Source of the DNA: Thoreauomyces humboldtii
Lineage: Eukaryota > Chytridiomycota > Chytridiomycetes > Spizellomycetales > Powellomycetaceae
Reading direction: 5' to 3'
NCBI GenBank assembly: GCA_027596035.1
Contig: JADGJA010000029.1
Span: 1 to 64,000, forward strand
Length of the DNA: 64,000 bases
The translations under genes were made by a program, and so were the position numbers. Every line of letters starts with the position of its first letter. The stretch's first letter is position 1. Under the pieces are notes generated by a model, which saw only the letters and a list, made by a program, of their open reading frames with translations, was not told the origin of the DNA and ran no database searches. Positions 45,039 to 58,768 of the stretch are shown one piece after another.

Positions 45039-45370
45039 TCATCCTGGGAAGACTCGCGTTCACAGGGAGTGAGACGCGACGTGTCCTAGAGTAGCCTCAT
45101 CCAAACTCCCTAGATTCCCCAACTCTTTGTATACATCTTGAATAAATGCTGTTACAACCTGTAGTCGCAACTGCCCGTCTACTGGAGTCCTGGCGCGAGG
45201 TTGAAGCGAGTTGTGGGTGAGTGGAGGATCCAGGAGTGAGCGACTCCGCGCGCTCACAAGTTGTGATCGCACGGTGGCAGGCTGGCAGCATCACTCGCGG
45301 TGACCGCCCGTCCAGTCCTTTCAGTTGGTAGTAATCTGAGTATGTGTTATTCCGCAACAAGCACCGGGCC

Positions 45371-46404
45371 ATGGTCATGATGGTAGTGGGGCTTGGCACC
45401 ACCGTTCAGCATGGATATGAGAAAAGAGAGATGCTGCAAAACTCTCTCGTGGTGTTGCAAAATAGGAGCTGCGATCTGAAAAGGCGGAGTTCATGTTCGA
45501 CTGCGACAACGGCGGCGGGGTTTTCGGCCATTTTGGCTGGTCCTACCGCTGGACATCCAAATATGACTGCAGCCAACACCAACCAGCACTATGAGTACTC
45601 CTTTGAATTCGATGAGGAAAGTGATAGCTCCCGAACGGGTGGACCAACCCTCCACGCCGAGGCGCTCTACGACCAGGACAGTTACGACTCGTTCCCCGAG
45701 CATCCTGAAGCGTCGCGCGATCTTTCCGAGGAAAACTACGACGATGGAAGCCTCGAATCACTGACTGATGTTCCGGGTGCCAGCAAAGTGCCCTATAATC
45801 TCGATGCACAGCAAGAAAGTCGCTTCGGATTGGATGACGAAGATGCGAATTCGGGAGATCGGAGGCTTCTCGACGACGACTACGAAAACGAGAGCTACGA
45901 GTCGTTGCCGAACAACACTTCTGAAGCACGAGCTGCCATAGGAAGCACTCTCTCTCTTCTTGAAAAGAGCCATGAAACCGCAGATATGGATAGATACGAT
46001 GACGCGAGCTATGAAACTTTGGTTCGGACCACTGTACCCAGCCAAGCTTCCCTTGCCCTGGAATCCAGAGGAAAGTCAAAATCATCGATGAGCGGTGATT
46101 CAGAAGCAAGGCAATCAACATCAAAGCTAGCGGAAGCACCTGAAAACAGAATTTCGCCAGTTACTCGTTGTGAGGACTTGGGGCAACCTCCCGGACTCGC
46201 CACGGTCGTCCAAGTCCGGAAACGGAGCGAGGCGAACCTCCAGACGATGAATATGTCGGACCCAGTTATTCCAATTTGACGTGGATTTTGGACCAGGTCA
46301 CTGAACCGTCGCATATCGAGCCGGAAGACGATATGTACGTGGGGCCAAGCTACTCGAGACTGCCGGGGTTTCCTGGAAGAATCATTCAATCTTCCAGAAT
46401 ATGA
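45371..46404 (+). pseudogene. Acidic repeat protein, frameshifted (right copy)
   Basis: Mirror of 20221-21254. The first frame ends at 46279; the shifted frame runs to 46404. Confidence 0.55.
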
Positions 46405-46723
46405 TTTAAACGAAAATATGATTTGACACGAAAACATGACACGACAATTTTCAGAAACATCACTAATAGGGAGCACACACTATGTACAAAGGAACACGAA
46501 ATACTAAAGCTATGCATACTTATCGACGAAGGGTATAACTCCTAAGTCCGAACGCCTTTTGCGATGCGTTGAACGTGTAGTCGATGTGCATTCCTGCGTT
46601 CTGCATGTCTAACATGACTTCGTTGAGGAACCTTGTTGCATGACGCGGTATATCGAGGTGAAGGTTCATGTTAACAGACATCCAGTTTGTGATTTCTTAA
46701 TCGTTGAGTGAAATGAGAAACTG
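46369..46723 (-). repeat. Direct repeat copy B (right arm)
   Basis: Mirror of 19902-20256. Its partner, copy A, is at 48177-48544. Confidence 0.9.
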
Positions 46724-47101
46724 TGTTGCGTCCCGAGGCATTGAACTATCCTGACGCATAGGGTGGAAATATCTACTCTTAAACATCAACAGCACTTTGG
46801 TTAAGTCGATCGGCGTTTCCCAGGCATCTGTCGCGTCCCGAGGCATTGAACTATCCTGCCGCACAGGGCGGCAATGTCTACTCTAGAACATCAATAGCGC
46901 TTTAGTCAAGTCGGTTTCCGGATCTCCATCTCAGCAAAAAAAAACAAGAGCAAAATAGAGGTAACGTCTGTTTCCATAATAATTTCCCGTTGCCGTTGGC
47001 TTAAATTTCTGTACAGAAACATGCTGTATTGTAATCAAAAATTACAATGAATAAAGATGGCAGCGGGAATAGATCTATAAGAGGATAGCGAAAGAGACAG
47101 G

Positions 47102-47326
47102 TCACACTTTCTTTGAGGAGATCAAGGTCATATACAAATTTACAACTTCTTTGAAGCAGCCCGGACACGACTTGCACACTTTGCAGTTGCCAAAAACCTC
47201 GTTTACAGGTTCTGAATACGAGCACTTTACTTGATATGCAGATGGACAATGCTGGATAGGTTCGTAAATGTAACCACTTGCTTTAAATATACAGTATTTT
47301 TTAGCGTTCTTCCAAATCTTGGTCAT
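47102..47326 (-). CDS. Cysteine-rich small protein (right copy)
   Basis: Mirror of 19299-19523, with the same C-x2-C-x2-C-x2-C series. Confidence 0.4.
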   Translation of the reverse strand: MTKIWKNAKKYCIFKASGYIYEPIQHCPSAYQVKCSYSEPVNEVFGNCKVCKSCPGCFKEVVNLYMTLISSKKV

Positions 47327-47375
47327 CACAAAGTAATGTGGAGTAACCGCATTTTCGTCGTTTTCCTCGTCGCAA

Positions 47376-47591
47376 GTGAATGAGATACGGTGTAGGACTC
47401 GTTTTCCTACAGAAACGGTGGGTCTCCTTTCTCACTGTCTAGTATCACTTTTGTCCAGAGTGAAAGCCTGGCAAAGGTTCTGGTACGCCAGACCTCCGGA
47501 GTTTTCGGAGCTTCCGGTCGTTCTTATTCTGGCGCTGGGCGTCGCGGGGATGAAACGTTTCGTGAGAAGCAAGTTCACATTGTTTCTGTAA
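47376..47591 (+). CDS. Short frame with hydrophobic C-terminus (right copy)
   Basis: Mirror of 19034-19249; the same non-ATG start. Confidence 0.25.
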   Translation: MNEIRCRTRFPTETVGLLSHCLVSLLSRVKAWQRFWYARPPEFSELPVVLILALGVAGMKRFVRSKFTLFL

Positions 47592-47660
47592 ATAAGAAAA
47601 GCGAATACTGTTCCCTACCTACGCATTTGACATTTCCAAGCCCTTCTTCATCCTTGAATC

Positions 47661-48161
47661 ATGCACCTAGTTACGACCCAGCTCATTGCAACTTTTCTAC
47701 TGAGCATCACGGTTCTCAAGTTCAATCTTGACAACGTGACTCGCTTTGGCAAGGCTGTCACGTATACAAACGCCATCCACCTCGTATATCACATTCTGTT
47801 TATTGGAATGGAAGTGATTGCTTCACACGAAACTGGCAACGGCGCACTACAACTACAAAATCACAATTGCAACGACACACTGCACCGCCAGTACGAAAGT
47901 CGCATCCCAGTACATCGCCAAAACGGCAAAGCATCAGTCGACCGCGAAGTTGTACTCGGGCTTCTCGTGCTAGGATTCCTGCTGAGTGCTTGCATTGGGA
48001 TAGCCAGCATGATAGTGCACTTAGTAGTGTACTCCACGCAAGTCAACAAGACTAGTTCTGAAGCTACATACATATTTCTGCTGGGAATATGTTCTCCTTT
48101 TTTGGGATACATCCTGCATCTCCCTGCCAAAATTCTTTTCCAAACACCTGTTACTCTCTGA
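47661..48161 (+). CDS. Small multipass membrane protein (right copy)
   Basis: Mirror of 18464-18964. Confidence 0.6.
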   Translation: MHLVTTQLIATFLLSITVLKFNLDNVTRFGKAVTYTNAIHLVYHILFIGMEVIASHETGNGALQLQNHNCNDTLHRQYESRIPVHRQNGKASVDREVVLGLLVLGFLLSACIGIASMIVHLVVYSTQVNKTSSEATYIFLLGICSPFLGYILHLPAKILFQTPVTL

Positions 48162-48176
48162 TCGCTTGCACTTGCA

Positions 48177-48544
48177 TTTCCTGGAAGAATCATTTTAATC
48201 TTCCAGAATATAATTTAAACGAAAATATGATTTGACACGAAAACATGATTTGACACGACCTTTTTTAGTTTTAGAAACATCACTAATAGGAGGCACAAAC
48301 TATGTAGAAAGAAACACGAAATACTAACGCAATGCGAACTTCATCGACGAAGGGTATAATCCATAAGTCCAAACGCCTTTCGCGATGCGTTGAAAGTGTA
48401 GCCGATTCGCATTCCTGCGTTCTGCATGTCTAACATGACTTCGTTGAGGAATCTTGTTGCATGACGCGGTATATCGAGCTGGAGGTTCATGTTAACAGAC
48501 ATCCAGTTTGTAATCTCTTGATCATTGAGAGAAATAAGAAACTG
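48177..48544 (-). repeat. Direct repeat copy A (right arm)
   Basis: Mirror of 18081-18448. Confidence 0.9.
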
Positions 48545-48745
48545 GTCAAAGCGGACACTTGTGGCAAGGGCATGGGTTGTAACGAAATCCCTGACGTAGA
48601 TCGTTCTGACAAGGGACTGGTCGAGGTACTTGATGATAATTTCGGCGCTGAGACCATTCAGCCTAACGGTGGCGAGATCCTTGACGATCTGGTTGGTGTT
48701 CTTTGAGAGCTTTACATGCGCTATGCTGGCGGGCTCAATTTGGAC
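48341..48745 (-). pseudogene. C-terminal gene fragment (right copy)
   Basis: Mirror of 17880-18284. Confidence 0.6.
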
Positions 48746-50928
48746 GCGAGGTCCAGCGCGTTCCAGACCTCGTCGTCGGTGCAGCGGCCTTCAAGGTCCA
48801 GGTTACTGCGGATAGTGCCTTGGAACAGGACCGGTTCCTGAGGTATGATTTGAATGCCTCTTCGTAGCGTTTGCAGGCCTAGCGCCGATACGTCTACTCC
48901 GTCGATGAAAATGGAACCACGAGACAGTTCGACAAGACGGAAGAGCGCAGTGAGCAGGGTCGATTTGCCAGAACCTACGTGAAGACACGCAAAGAATGAG
49001 AAAGGGCAGGGAAATGAAAAGAACTCCGATGGTCTACGTACCGGTGCGCCCAATGATGCCAATTTTTCCACCGGCCTTGAAGTTCAGGGACAGACTTTGA
49101 AGCACCGGGTGATCCGGCCGAGACGGGTAGCGAGGCTCCAAACATTGGATCGAGATCTCCCCTGAAGTGGGCCATGCCTCAGGAGTCGGATCCGCGGGCA
49201 AGAGCGCCGCAGGTTCAATCGGAAGATCTTGGGCGTACTCGACCAGTCGTTCGATCGAATTCATATCCGACTCGAGGTTCGCAAACGAGTTAAGCACCAA
49301 GTTGATGTTGGAGGTAAGCGGGATAGCGTATGAGAAAGCAAGGCCGAGGAGAGAAGTGCCGATCACACCGGCGGTTCCCAAAGCCGCGAGTAGCAGGATT
49401 AAGACGCTCGTCGAGATCTCCAGTCGTACGCTTATCCAGGTGGCGGCAGCTAGCTGCAAGTAGTAAGGCGCGGTACTCTTGTCCATAAGCGTGCGCTGGC
49501 GCTCAATGAATTTGTTCTCCGCGCGATAAGCCCGAATACTGGGAAGACCAGTCAGCGTCTCGGAGATATGGGAATAAAGTGGCGACCGCAGCAGACTGTC
49601 AAGTCGTTTCAGCTCCCGAAAAGTGGCGCGGTAGTAGCGGAGGATGAACCAGTAAATAACTATCACTGGTACAAAGAGGCATAGTGTGTACGGTTGCACA
49701 ATGCACATAAGGACGAGAGAGGACAAGATGCTCGCTATGCAGAATGTCGTGATGTTGACCTCGTTCCACAAACGAAAGTCGATTAGCTCGATGTCCTTAG
49801 AGAATCGGTTCAGCATACGACCGACGGGCTGAGTGTCGAAGAAACTAAGCGGTGCTCGGAGGAGGTTTGAAAGGGCTGAACGATGAATGTCGCGCGCGAC
49901 GGCGTAGTTGCCGATCATAATGGCAGCATTGACCAGGAGAATGAATACAGCTGCCCCGCCGCCGAAGCAGACGTATGCAATCTGGTAGTCTTTTGTGGAC
50001 CAGCTTTCAAACTTGTTGTCGACCCACCAAACAAGCCAGTAGGATGTCATCACACTCAATGCGTTGTAGGCGCAGAGACAAAAGACGAGCGCTAACCCGT
50101 ATTTCAGGCCGCCCGCTGTCTTGATCTATGCCTTGTAGGTCCCCCACTGCACGGCACCGACTGCTCGACCCTCCTCTGCGATGAGAGCGCCACTGGGATC
50201 TGAAGAGTCATCGTCGGTAGCTGTCGGGACTGAACTTTTTTCGGTTTCCTCGATATCAACGTTTTCTTTCGGTTCCCCGTTTTGGTGATGATTCTTCATG
50301 AGTTGAGCGAGCATACCCTGGGCGGCCATTAAGTCGCTATAGGACCTTCCTCGACGACTCGACCAGCCTGGAGCACAATGATGCGATCGACTTCGGGCAT
50401 CAAGTGCAGGTGATGTGTGACGAGCACGCGGGTTTTGCCTGCAAGTTCATCCTTGATGCATCGCTGAAAGATTTCGTGCCCGACGTGAGCATCGAGCGCG
50501 CTACGAGTTTTCAGAAGACATCAAAGATAAACATAAGATATCAAACACCTGCAACACACTTCTTCACACTCCTGCTCACCTGATGGGATCATCGAGAAGG
50601 AAAATCTCGGTATCTTCCACGTAGATTGCACGGGCGAGCGCTAGCCGCGCGCGTTGACCTCCGGAGAGGTTCGTGCCCTTCTCACCGAGTCCAGTGGCGA
50701 GGCCTGCCGAAAGTTGGCGCATGTCGTCTTCAAGCGAGCACACTCGGAGGACGTGCCGCAAACGTCCCGCATCCGAAGCGCCACCGAACACAATGTTTTC
50801 CTCCACCGTCGCGGTCTGGATCCACGGCGACTGCTCACAGTATGCAACCTTGCCGTTGCCATAGATGTCGACTCGGCCCTGGAGCTTTGTCATCTGACCA
50901 AGGATCGCGGAAAAGAAGGATGACTTGC
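48740..50928 (-). pseudogene. ABCC/MRP transporter remnant (right copy)
   Basis: Mirror of 15697-17885, with the same frameshift (near 50343) and TAG (50126-50128). Confidence 0.9.
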
Positions 50929-50993
50929 CTGCAAGTTATAAAAACCGTATTAGCTCAGAGAGGGGCGCTCGAATCTGACATCCTCGACTCAAC

Positions 50994-51743
50994 TTGACTC
51001 CTGCAACGTACAACACCTTCTTCATGGTCATCATGGACGAATACGGGGATGCTTTCATTGCAATGGAAAAGGTAGAGGGCGTTACCTTGAAATACATGCT
51101 CGAGGGGAGGGATCGACCCCTCTCAGACGATCACAAGACCATTATAATCACCGGGATCGGCGAAACTCTTGCGTTTTTCGAACGTTACGGCATCCAACAC
51201 TGGGATCTGCACACCGGCAATGTCATGGTCAATCGCAACACGAGCGAACCGACCATCGTCGACTTTGGTGCGGTGGGTCTGACCACGGCAGACAAACGGC
51301 GTCTTTCAAACGAGAACTCTTCGTCAGCCCCAAATCTACCGGACATACAGGCCTTCTATTCGATCGTCCGTGAGATGTTTGTCGATTTTCGCAGGGAGGA
51401 GGGGCCCTCTCCACCTTCTACGCTCGAAGAGATTGTCGAACTGGTACTCTTTGGCAAGCGAAAGCGACTAACTACATGGCATAAATCACACTAACTGTTA
51501 TTATAGGCTCATGATGGGCTAACCTTCACCACACTGGCATCGATTCACAGCCTGCTTTCAAACGCACGATTGGTGCAAGGTCACGTCTCTGTGTCGCGAA
51601 GCAGCAACGGCCAGCAGTTTGTGGTACCGAATGTGGCTCCGAATGGCATCGGCTATATCAGCTTTGAGGCCCTTAGGCGGTCAGGGGGCAATTTCAATGC
51701 TTATGGTCAGTACGCAAGGGAAGAGCTTCAACGTCTGCAATAA
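50994..51743 (+). pseudogene. Kinase-like C-lobe fragment (right copy)
   Basis: Mirror of 14882-15631. Exons 50994-51443 and 51507-51743. Confidence 0.6.
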
Positions 51744-51853
51744 GCCTGTCAACGTCGCGGAGAAAGGCGTTCTCGCGGGATGAGGGATTGATGAGCAGTC
51801 CGGTACTTGAGAACATTGATGGCCGCCTTGATGTACCTTTGCTGCGGTTAAAG

Positions 51854-52297
51854 CTAATATTCGATAGAACGCTGTTTAGTGTTGAGTTCTATATACATCT
51901 TTTGTTCACCAGAGAAACCTTCCATCGCAACCACATTCGTGCGAAGCATATATCCTTCCCCGCTCGTTTCGTAGTCGATCGGCCAGGTAAGCTCGGCCAC
52001 ATTCTTCCGTAGAACCTTCGTTGCATCTGGGCAAAGGACATTGCTTGCCCCAGACGCACGTCGCAAAACCATGATCAGGACATCGCCGGAAGTGATACGC
52101 AGCACCTTTCCGAAAGCGGCAGCCTCTCGCTCGTCCTTGAATCCAACCACGGCGCCGATGGGGGGATTCACGCGTACCGGTGTGGCCACGTCCTCATCCG
52201 AGTCGACCTCGATGACCGCTCGCTTGAACGCGCCCGTGGCAAATTCGATAGAAAAAGGCCCATACAAAGCCTGATTCGCAAGTAACCTATCATTCAT
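51854..52297 (-). CDS. Hypothetical protein, 147 aa (right copy)
   Basis: Mirror of 14328-14771. Confidence 0.5.
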   Translation of the reverse strand: MNDRLLANQALYGPFSIEFATGAFKRAVIEVDSDEDVATPVRVNPPIGAVVGFKDEREAAAFGKVLRITSGDVLIMVLRRASGASNVLCPDATKVLRKNVAELTWPIDYETSGEGYMLRTNVVAMEGFSGEQKMYIELNTKQRSIEY

Positions 52298-52399
52298 CAA
52301 GAAAAATTACTGTATTCAGAGGTAATGATGGGTGACTCACATGTGAAAGGTACTTACTGAGCGTGATATGTGATATGTTGTGATAATGACCAAAATATC

Positions 52400-52618
52400 A
52401 TGGCACAGCTCAGCTTCCAGGTGTTATGGCCTGCAGAAGACCAGCAGCGGATCGCTGGCCCACCGCAAGGTCGAGTGTCCGGACGTCCGGGATTGAAAAG
52501 CTTCCTTTCCCCAACGCTCTTCGACGCCCTTATCGCCAAACTCTCGCGCAAACCCAGACCTCCTGCCAAAGACCTCCGGTCTGGATCCCATCGGAGTCGT
52601 CTCTTTCGCGAAGGATAA
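52400..52618 (+). CDS. Small hypothetical protein, 72 aa (right copy)
   Basis: Mirror of 14007-14225. Confidence 0.35.
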   Translation: MAQLSFQVLWPAEDQQRIAGPPQGRVSGRPGLKSFLSPTLFDALIAKLSRKPRPPAKDLRSGSHRSRLFREG

Positions 52619-52773
52619 GCTCGCAGAAGAAAGATCAAGGTATATCTGATATGAGAGGGAAAATACGCAGTAGACTACCAGCGCACGGCGTTTAACAATG
52701 AATCAAACCAAGGCATCGTCTCTTCCCATTTCCAGGATCTCTCCCTTGCATAGATTGAAAGAAAAGGACCCTA

Positions 52774-53963
52774 ATGTCTCAATCTAGCAACGCTCTGCCG
52801 CAACCGCTGGTCTTGGCCGACAAGGTCCTTTCCGAGCTCATGTCTGATACGGAAGCTTCTTCAGAAGAGGCGCGGAAAGTTCTTGACGATCTCGCGACCG
52901 CATCTGAAGAAAACAGAACAGGCTACCGAGACCTGCTCTACCGGGAAGATACGATTGACTTTACGCTTTCAAGTCACCGGTACGCCTACGTATTCACATA
53001 CGTCGTGTTCCTTATCTACGCAATGGACAAAGTCAAGGACAGCCTGCCAGCAGAAACACGCGACCTGCTTTCAGCCGCTTTGAAAGTGAAGAACTTCCAT
53101 GCCGTTTGTCTCGGTGGAGGGCCCGGCAGTGACATCTGCGGCATCATTAGTTGGCTTCAAGAGCTTGCTCAAGGCGATCGACCTGTTACCGCTACGTTCA
53201 GCATTTTCGACAAGCATGCTATATGGAGCGAGACGTTACAGTGAGGGCCTCGCAGCTCTGCTTTGAATGACAAGGAGCTTGACAAAGTCTTATACTGTTA
53301 CTAGCGAGCTGTTTCAAGGCATCTCCGGTTTCCACACGTCGTATAAAGGTGATATTGATGTGACGAACCCAAAACACGAACCTTTACAAGTGAGGGCATC
53401 ATCGCATACTGGCATTTGATTCATGATTGTGAACAGCATTTGCAATGACAGTACAAGTCGACAATGAAAAATGCAAACATCATCACCATGATTAAGTTCG
53501 CATCAGCTATCTATGCCCAAAGACAGAATGGCAAAACGGAAGACTTCTTGAGAGGGCTTCTTGCGTTGACAGGACCAGGAACACTCCTAGTCATTATTGA
53601 CAATGGACATCCGAGCGGTGTGGACAAATTCTCCCAATGGGTTTGCACCGTTCTACGAGACGAATGGCAGGTTCTGTCCAAGAATGTAAGTCGTCCTCCC
53701 TTGCGGTCCCGGTTCCTGTCATAGATTGCTTCCAAATCATCACTTATATAGGACTGTATCGACGTCAAAGTGGGCACGCTGAAGTGGGACGAGATGCCGA
53801 ACATGGTAGGTTTCTGAGGTTCTGTTTTTGCTCAGGGAATGATCAACATGATTCAACTCACGAGATCGCCGAATAGAATCAGATATTCGAACAGACCGGG
53901 AGAAGGCCGCAACTGAAAGGCATTGTGTCGTACAGAATCCTTCAGAAAGTAAAGATTGAATAA
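52774..53963 (+). CDS. Class I methyltransferase-like protein (right copy)
   Basis: Mirror of 12662-13851. Exons 52774-53240, 53305-53389, 53452-53685, 53752-53805 and 53895-53963. Confidence 0.75.
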
Positions 53964-54376
53964 AGATTTCCAGGTCTCTTCTAGACACAGACTTTTGGTA
54001 GTGCCCCTTCGCCTCCGGCGCAATCAGGCTTCGTTCTGACTGCTCTCCATGGCCTGTGTGCAAGAAACGCTGAATCGAACGCACCCAGCGCATGCAACGA
54101 TGAGCTGTCTTCCTGCTGTCAGAACCTATGTAATTTAGCACAACGTTGCTGCACGTTCGGCCAAACGTACCCTGAGCGGTGAAAAAGTGGTACAAGAACA
54201 CCTGTGAAAGAAGGTGGATGCCATTAATCCGCTTTGGAGCTTCCATGGACCATTACGTAGTGCCAAGTCGAGGACGAGATCGGGGAAATCTTCTGAGACA
54301 TCATCAAGATAGTGTCAAGCTGGACCGCTCAGGCGGGTGAATCTTGCTGACGAGATTAGTGAAGCACACGTAAATC

Positions 54377-54781
54377 ATGGCGGGCTATGTGGCCGTGCAA
54401 AGCGTGCCGGCGCAATGTCGGATTGGGAGTCCGTTATTCGGACGATCAGATCAGGAATGCCACGCGTGGTTTTGTATGGGTAGTGGGCACAACGTTCCTT
54501 CAGAAAGAACCCGCCTGCTACTGACCAAGAATTTCAAGACGACTTCTACAGGACTGGGACTCTCCCCGTAACGTTGAACGGAGGACGCAATTAAGGAGAC
54601 GACGACAAACCTTATCACGTGGCTGACAGCCGATCTGGAAAAGCGGATGCGTTTTCTGAGCGCGCTGGAGAAAAGTAGCAACAAGCAGGCGGATACGCAC
54701 GATGAAAACGCGGATCAGGAAGACGGCGGTGACACGAACGATATTTTGAGTGATGACGTGGAAGTTGACGAAAGCGACTGA
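54377..54781 (+). pseudogene. Acidic-tail hypothetical, broken (right copy)
   Basis: Mirror of 11844-12248; the same TAA (54569-54571) and TGA (54575-54577). Confidence 0.4.
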
Positions 54782-55135
54782 ACTGTTCTGCTTTCAAGGT
54801 AAACCGCCCTACGTGCAAAGATTTGAAGTTGAATAACCACCCACTTAAGCTCACGTGCTCTCCCCGGTGCAGTAAGTGACAGCAACGCAGAGGAGCCAAG
54901 AGAGATAGAGCGAGCTGCAGACGCATTGACCAAGGTCAGAGCTGGCCACAATTGTCGTTTGCCTTCTCTATCCTACCGAAATCTTTCCTGTATAAATACC
55001 ACTCCCTGCAAGACACATACTGTGCAGCATGTACTATAGAGAAATAAATGTGTGTTGCTAAGCAGCGTCACATTGGCGTCACATTGGCGTCACAGAATAA
55101 AATCAGAATTCGCATTGGTACGGAATATGATTGTC

Positions 55136-56566
55136 CTACATCCCCAAACCATCGTAGGGAGATGCCACAGACGACGACGGCTCGGTGAGCGTTGTTGTCA
55201 GCTTGAGGCGATAATGCTTGATACCTGTGGCACCCTCCTCGTGCGAGACATCAACCGCACCCTCAGATTTCGCCCGCTGGTACAGGGGTTTAAGGCTTAC
55301 AGGGTACCTCTGCCTGAGCAGAGGATATTTATCCCAGAGCCTCGCAGCCACCAACGTGGTCTTGTGCCAGCGGTCGGCAGGATTCACATTTTTCTTTGCC
55401 TTGTCTAGCTCCAGAAGGACTTCAACCAGCTGCACGACCCCGGATGCAAGCAGCTGATTCTGTTGCGCCTCGGTACTGCTGCCCGTGACACTGACGACTT
55501 CGTTTGAGTCCTCGTCCACCTCAACGTGGAGAGCGCTCCCCGGTCGCTCTAGCGGCACCTCAACCGAACCCAGGGGTTTGGCCACAAGGCCGCCTGCGTC
55601 GTCATCATCATCGATCGCGACGTCCTCTTCGGGTGCGTTTAGAAGTAGCTCCCATGGGATGGTCTTTGATGCAGCGCGCTTGAGACGGTCCGCGCAGTCC
55701 CTACCGTGCACCAGCACAACAAAGAACTTCCTGTCGCAGAGTCGCGCAATTACGTAGCTAGGAAGAATGTGGAAGGATAATGTTACCCAAGGTGACCGCA
55801 GAAGAACTCGGTGTCAAGCGAACCTTAAATCCTTGTCTCCACACATAAGGACAATTTTGACCGGGGGTGGGTGGTCCATGGCCCAAAACAGCACGTCGGC
55901 AATCAGAAGTTTGTCGGCAATTTCCTTCGTACCGTCGTGCGGCGTGTCGAGGAAAGAGCATCCGCTCTGCACAAGGTCGGCGCGTTTGTATTTCGCTGGC
56001 TGCTTGTGCTCGCCGTATACCTGAATCGTGGACTTCATGAGACCATAGCTCCGAAGTCCGGCTTTGATGCGGTTAACAGTCTCTGAGGCCGAGAGGTCCT
56101 AAGGGCAAAGAAGGTGGCGGAGCATGCGTAAGCGTCGAGATGATCCGGTCGGGAGGGAAGCGGACTCGACATACAGAGGGGATAGCGAGATTTTCGATAT
56201 CCCAGTAGACAATTGCTTCCGCTGCTTCATCACGCTTGAAACAGCTTACGATATCCTTTGCAGCGATAACGGGAAGACCTAGGCTGGTAAGGTCTTCCAC
56301 GGCATCTTGCCGCAGCAGCGAATCCGAGGTAACACCGCCATCCCATGAGTAAGGTTCCGTTGCTTTTGACGTTGGAGTTTGGGTGAGACGCGGCCCAAAA
56401 CCCCACCTCGACGGAGCTGAGCTGCCATGATAGGCGGAAGTAGTTTTTGGACTTTTAGGGGATGGAGGCGGTGTTTTCTGCTGTTTTCCACGGACCGCGG
56501 CGCACTGCGCAGTCGGTTAACCAGAGAACGGACCGTGCGGTCGAATGGAGACACCTGTCTCACCAT
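55136..56566 (-). CDS. NYN-LOTUS-like protein (right copy)
   Basis: Mirror of 10059-11489. Exons 56566-56564, 56504-56175, 56098-55824 and 55757-55136. Confidence 0.75.
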
Positions 56567-57138
56567 CTGAACCTTAAGCCACGAGGAAGACCTCGTCCGC
56601 TTTCGCGCGCGTCGCGCCCCTTCCCCTTCCCCTTTCCTGACCCTTCCCCTTTTCACATCTTGCCTCCTTCCAGTTTTCCACCATTCAGCTCACTGCGACC
56701 GGCGTGCCCCCGCGTCTCCATGCCTCCAATCGAGGTGGCCACCCCACGTCAAGGTCCCGTCCCGACCTCGAGACCACGACCCTGCCTGAAGGTGCCAATC
56801 TCGCGGTGACCACCCTGTCTCGAGGCTTGGACCTTGAGGTAACCACCATTGTCCGCAGGCCCCGACCCCGAGGTTGGTCTCGCGAAGTGACTCAGATCCG
56901 CGACTTCAGACGTACAAATATACACGTGTGACACTACCAAGGGTATTTGTTTCGGAAATCCAACTCGCGCCCCTAAGAACATCGTTGTCACTCTTCCCCT
57001 CCCTCTCTTCTCCGGCGGAACCCCCAGCCTCCCGCGAAAAGCAAATGACCATCTCCGCGCGTATAGTGTCGAATTCAAGATTGCACGGGCAATGACGGTT
57101 AATGGAAAGCACCAGCTATGCTGTAGCCACCCGCCTAG

Positions 57139-58278
57139 ATGTGGTCCCTCCAACCACTATCCGCAACAGTACACTCACTGGCTGCCAGACAATGTAAACC
57201 CACCTGCAAACTCGGCAACACCGCCCTTGGAGACACAGGCATGGAGGACTACGAGGAGTTCGACGGTCTTGTCCACGCAACGCACATTGAAGCACTCAGG
57301 CGAATCGCTATTGACGGCCAAATTTCTGGGCGCGTTTCCACGGACTCCACAGTAGCCAACGGCGGACTTAATCTCATCGAAAATACAACGGTCCCACCCG
57401 AGTATGCGTGCGTCCACCATACAAAAACGTGCTGGGTTGCCCCGAATAGCGAGCTCAACTCGCGATTTGGACCTGTCGTCTTCAACTTGAGTCTCGACGG
57501 AACAGAGGGTATACTTCGCCGAGGCTCTCACGGGAACGGTCAGAATCACTTCACCTACTACTTCCTGGAGATGATCGACTACCACAAGAGCCAATCTGCA
57601 TCGAGGATTTTTGTGGTGCCTACGAGGCTGGTGGCTGAGTACCAAGATTTGGATCATCTCCGCTTTGATCCATCGGTACGTGGAGGACCGTGGTACTAGG
57701 ACTCAGACGCCGACAAGCACTACGCTCTCAAATACACAACAGCTTTCGACCCCTCGACCTCAGCGAGGCACAAGACCAATTGGCGGGAGCCCCTTGCAAG
57801 CAATATTAATTCTAATTCTCGTCTAGACACACAGCACCAGGGAGCACACCTTGGAGTTTCTGCGATACGGAGATTTAAGTTCCCACGCGATATCAAATCT
57901 TGGTCTGTCGTACGCTATTATGACTGCAAGCGACTCCGCGACAAGTGCACGGAGCTCCGCATCTCCAAGACCGAGGCATTTCTGTGCACGTGGGCGCTCA
58001 TGAAACGTTTCTCCACCCGTTCTACTCGTATGCTCGCTTACAAGGAACTCAACGACGATTACAACGACGACGAGAGTCACGGTGTCGTTTTGGTTCGAAC
58101 ACTCGATGGCCAACCCCGCTTTTTAGAAGCAGAGCCAGCGAGTATGGACTCGAACTGGGAGATTTTCCTTTCGTGCCTCCGAGACCATAACTTTCCTGGT
58201 GCCTACGCGGCAGCTCGCAAGATTCCCAACGCGACGCTCAACCTCAAGTTACCATCTCATTGCCGTTTCGATACGTGA
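57139..58278 (+). pseudogene. ADP-ribosyltransferase-like gene with TAG (right copy)
   Basis: Mirror of 8347-9486; TAG at 57697-57699. Confidence 0.5.
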
Positions 58279-58768
58279 CCGAAAAGCTTCGCGGTCATGC
58301 GGTAGACGTGTATTCCGGAGAGAAGTGTTAGCTCGATGTACCTTTTCGAATACAATTGGACTGGAATGGCTTTGATTGGTAGCCAAAGTGTGGAATAAAG
58401 AGCAAAAAGAAGGGCTGCGGACGGAACAGAGAAAGCTGAGCGGAAGTTATCATGAATTGTCAGATGTCCGCAACTGACGCACGGCCTTGATGTACGCTGG
58501 GACAGGGTCAGATGAGCGCGGCGACACATCGAGCTGGGATAATCAACGATGATTCTTACCTTATCGATCAGAACCATTGAGAAAACATGCTGTCGAGTGC
58601 GCACCCTGAAGCTAATAGCAACTGGCACAGCCACTCCACGTGTGGGATGTTCCACCCGGGCTCGGTGATCCTGCGCTTGACAGCAGCGGTTTCGTTCGCC
58701 GGTAGTTCTGGAACAGCGGTCGTCGCCTCACAGATTGAACCTTTGTCGAGCGTGTTCATCACCCCGTC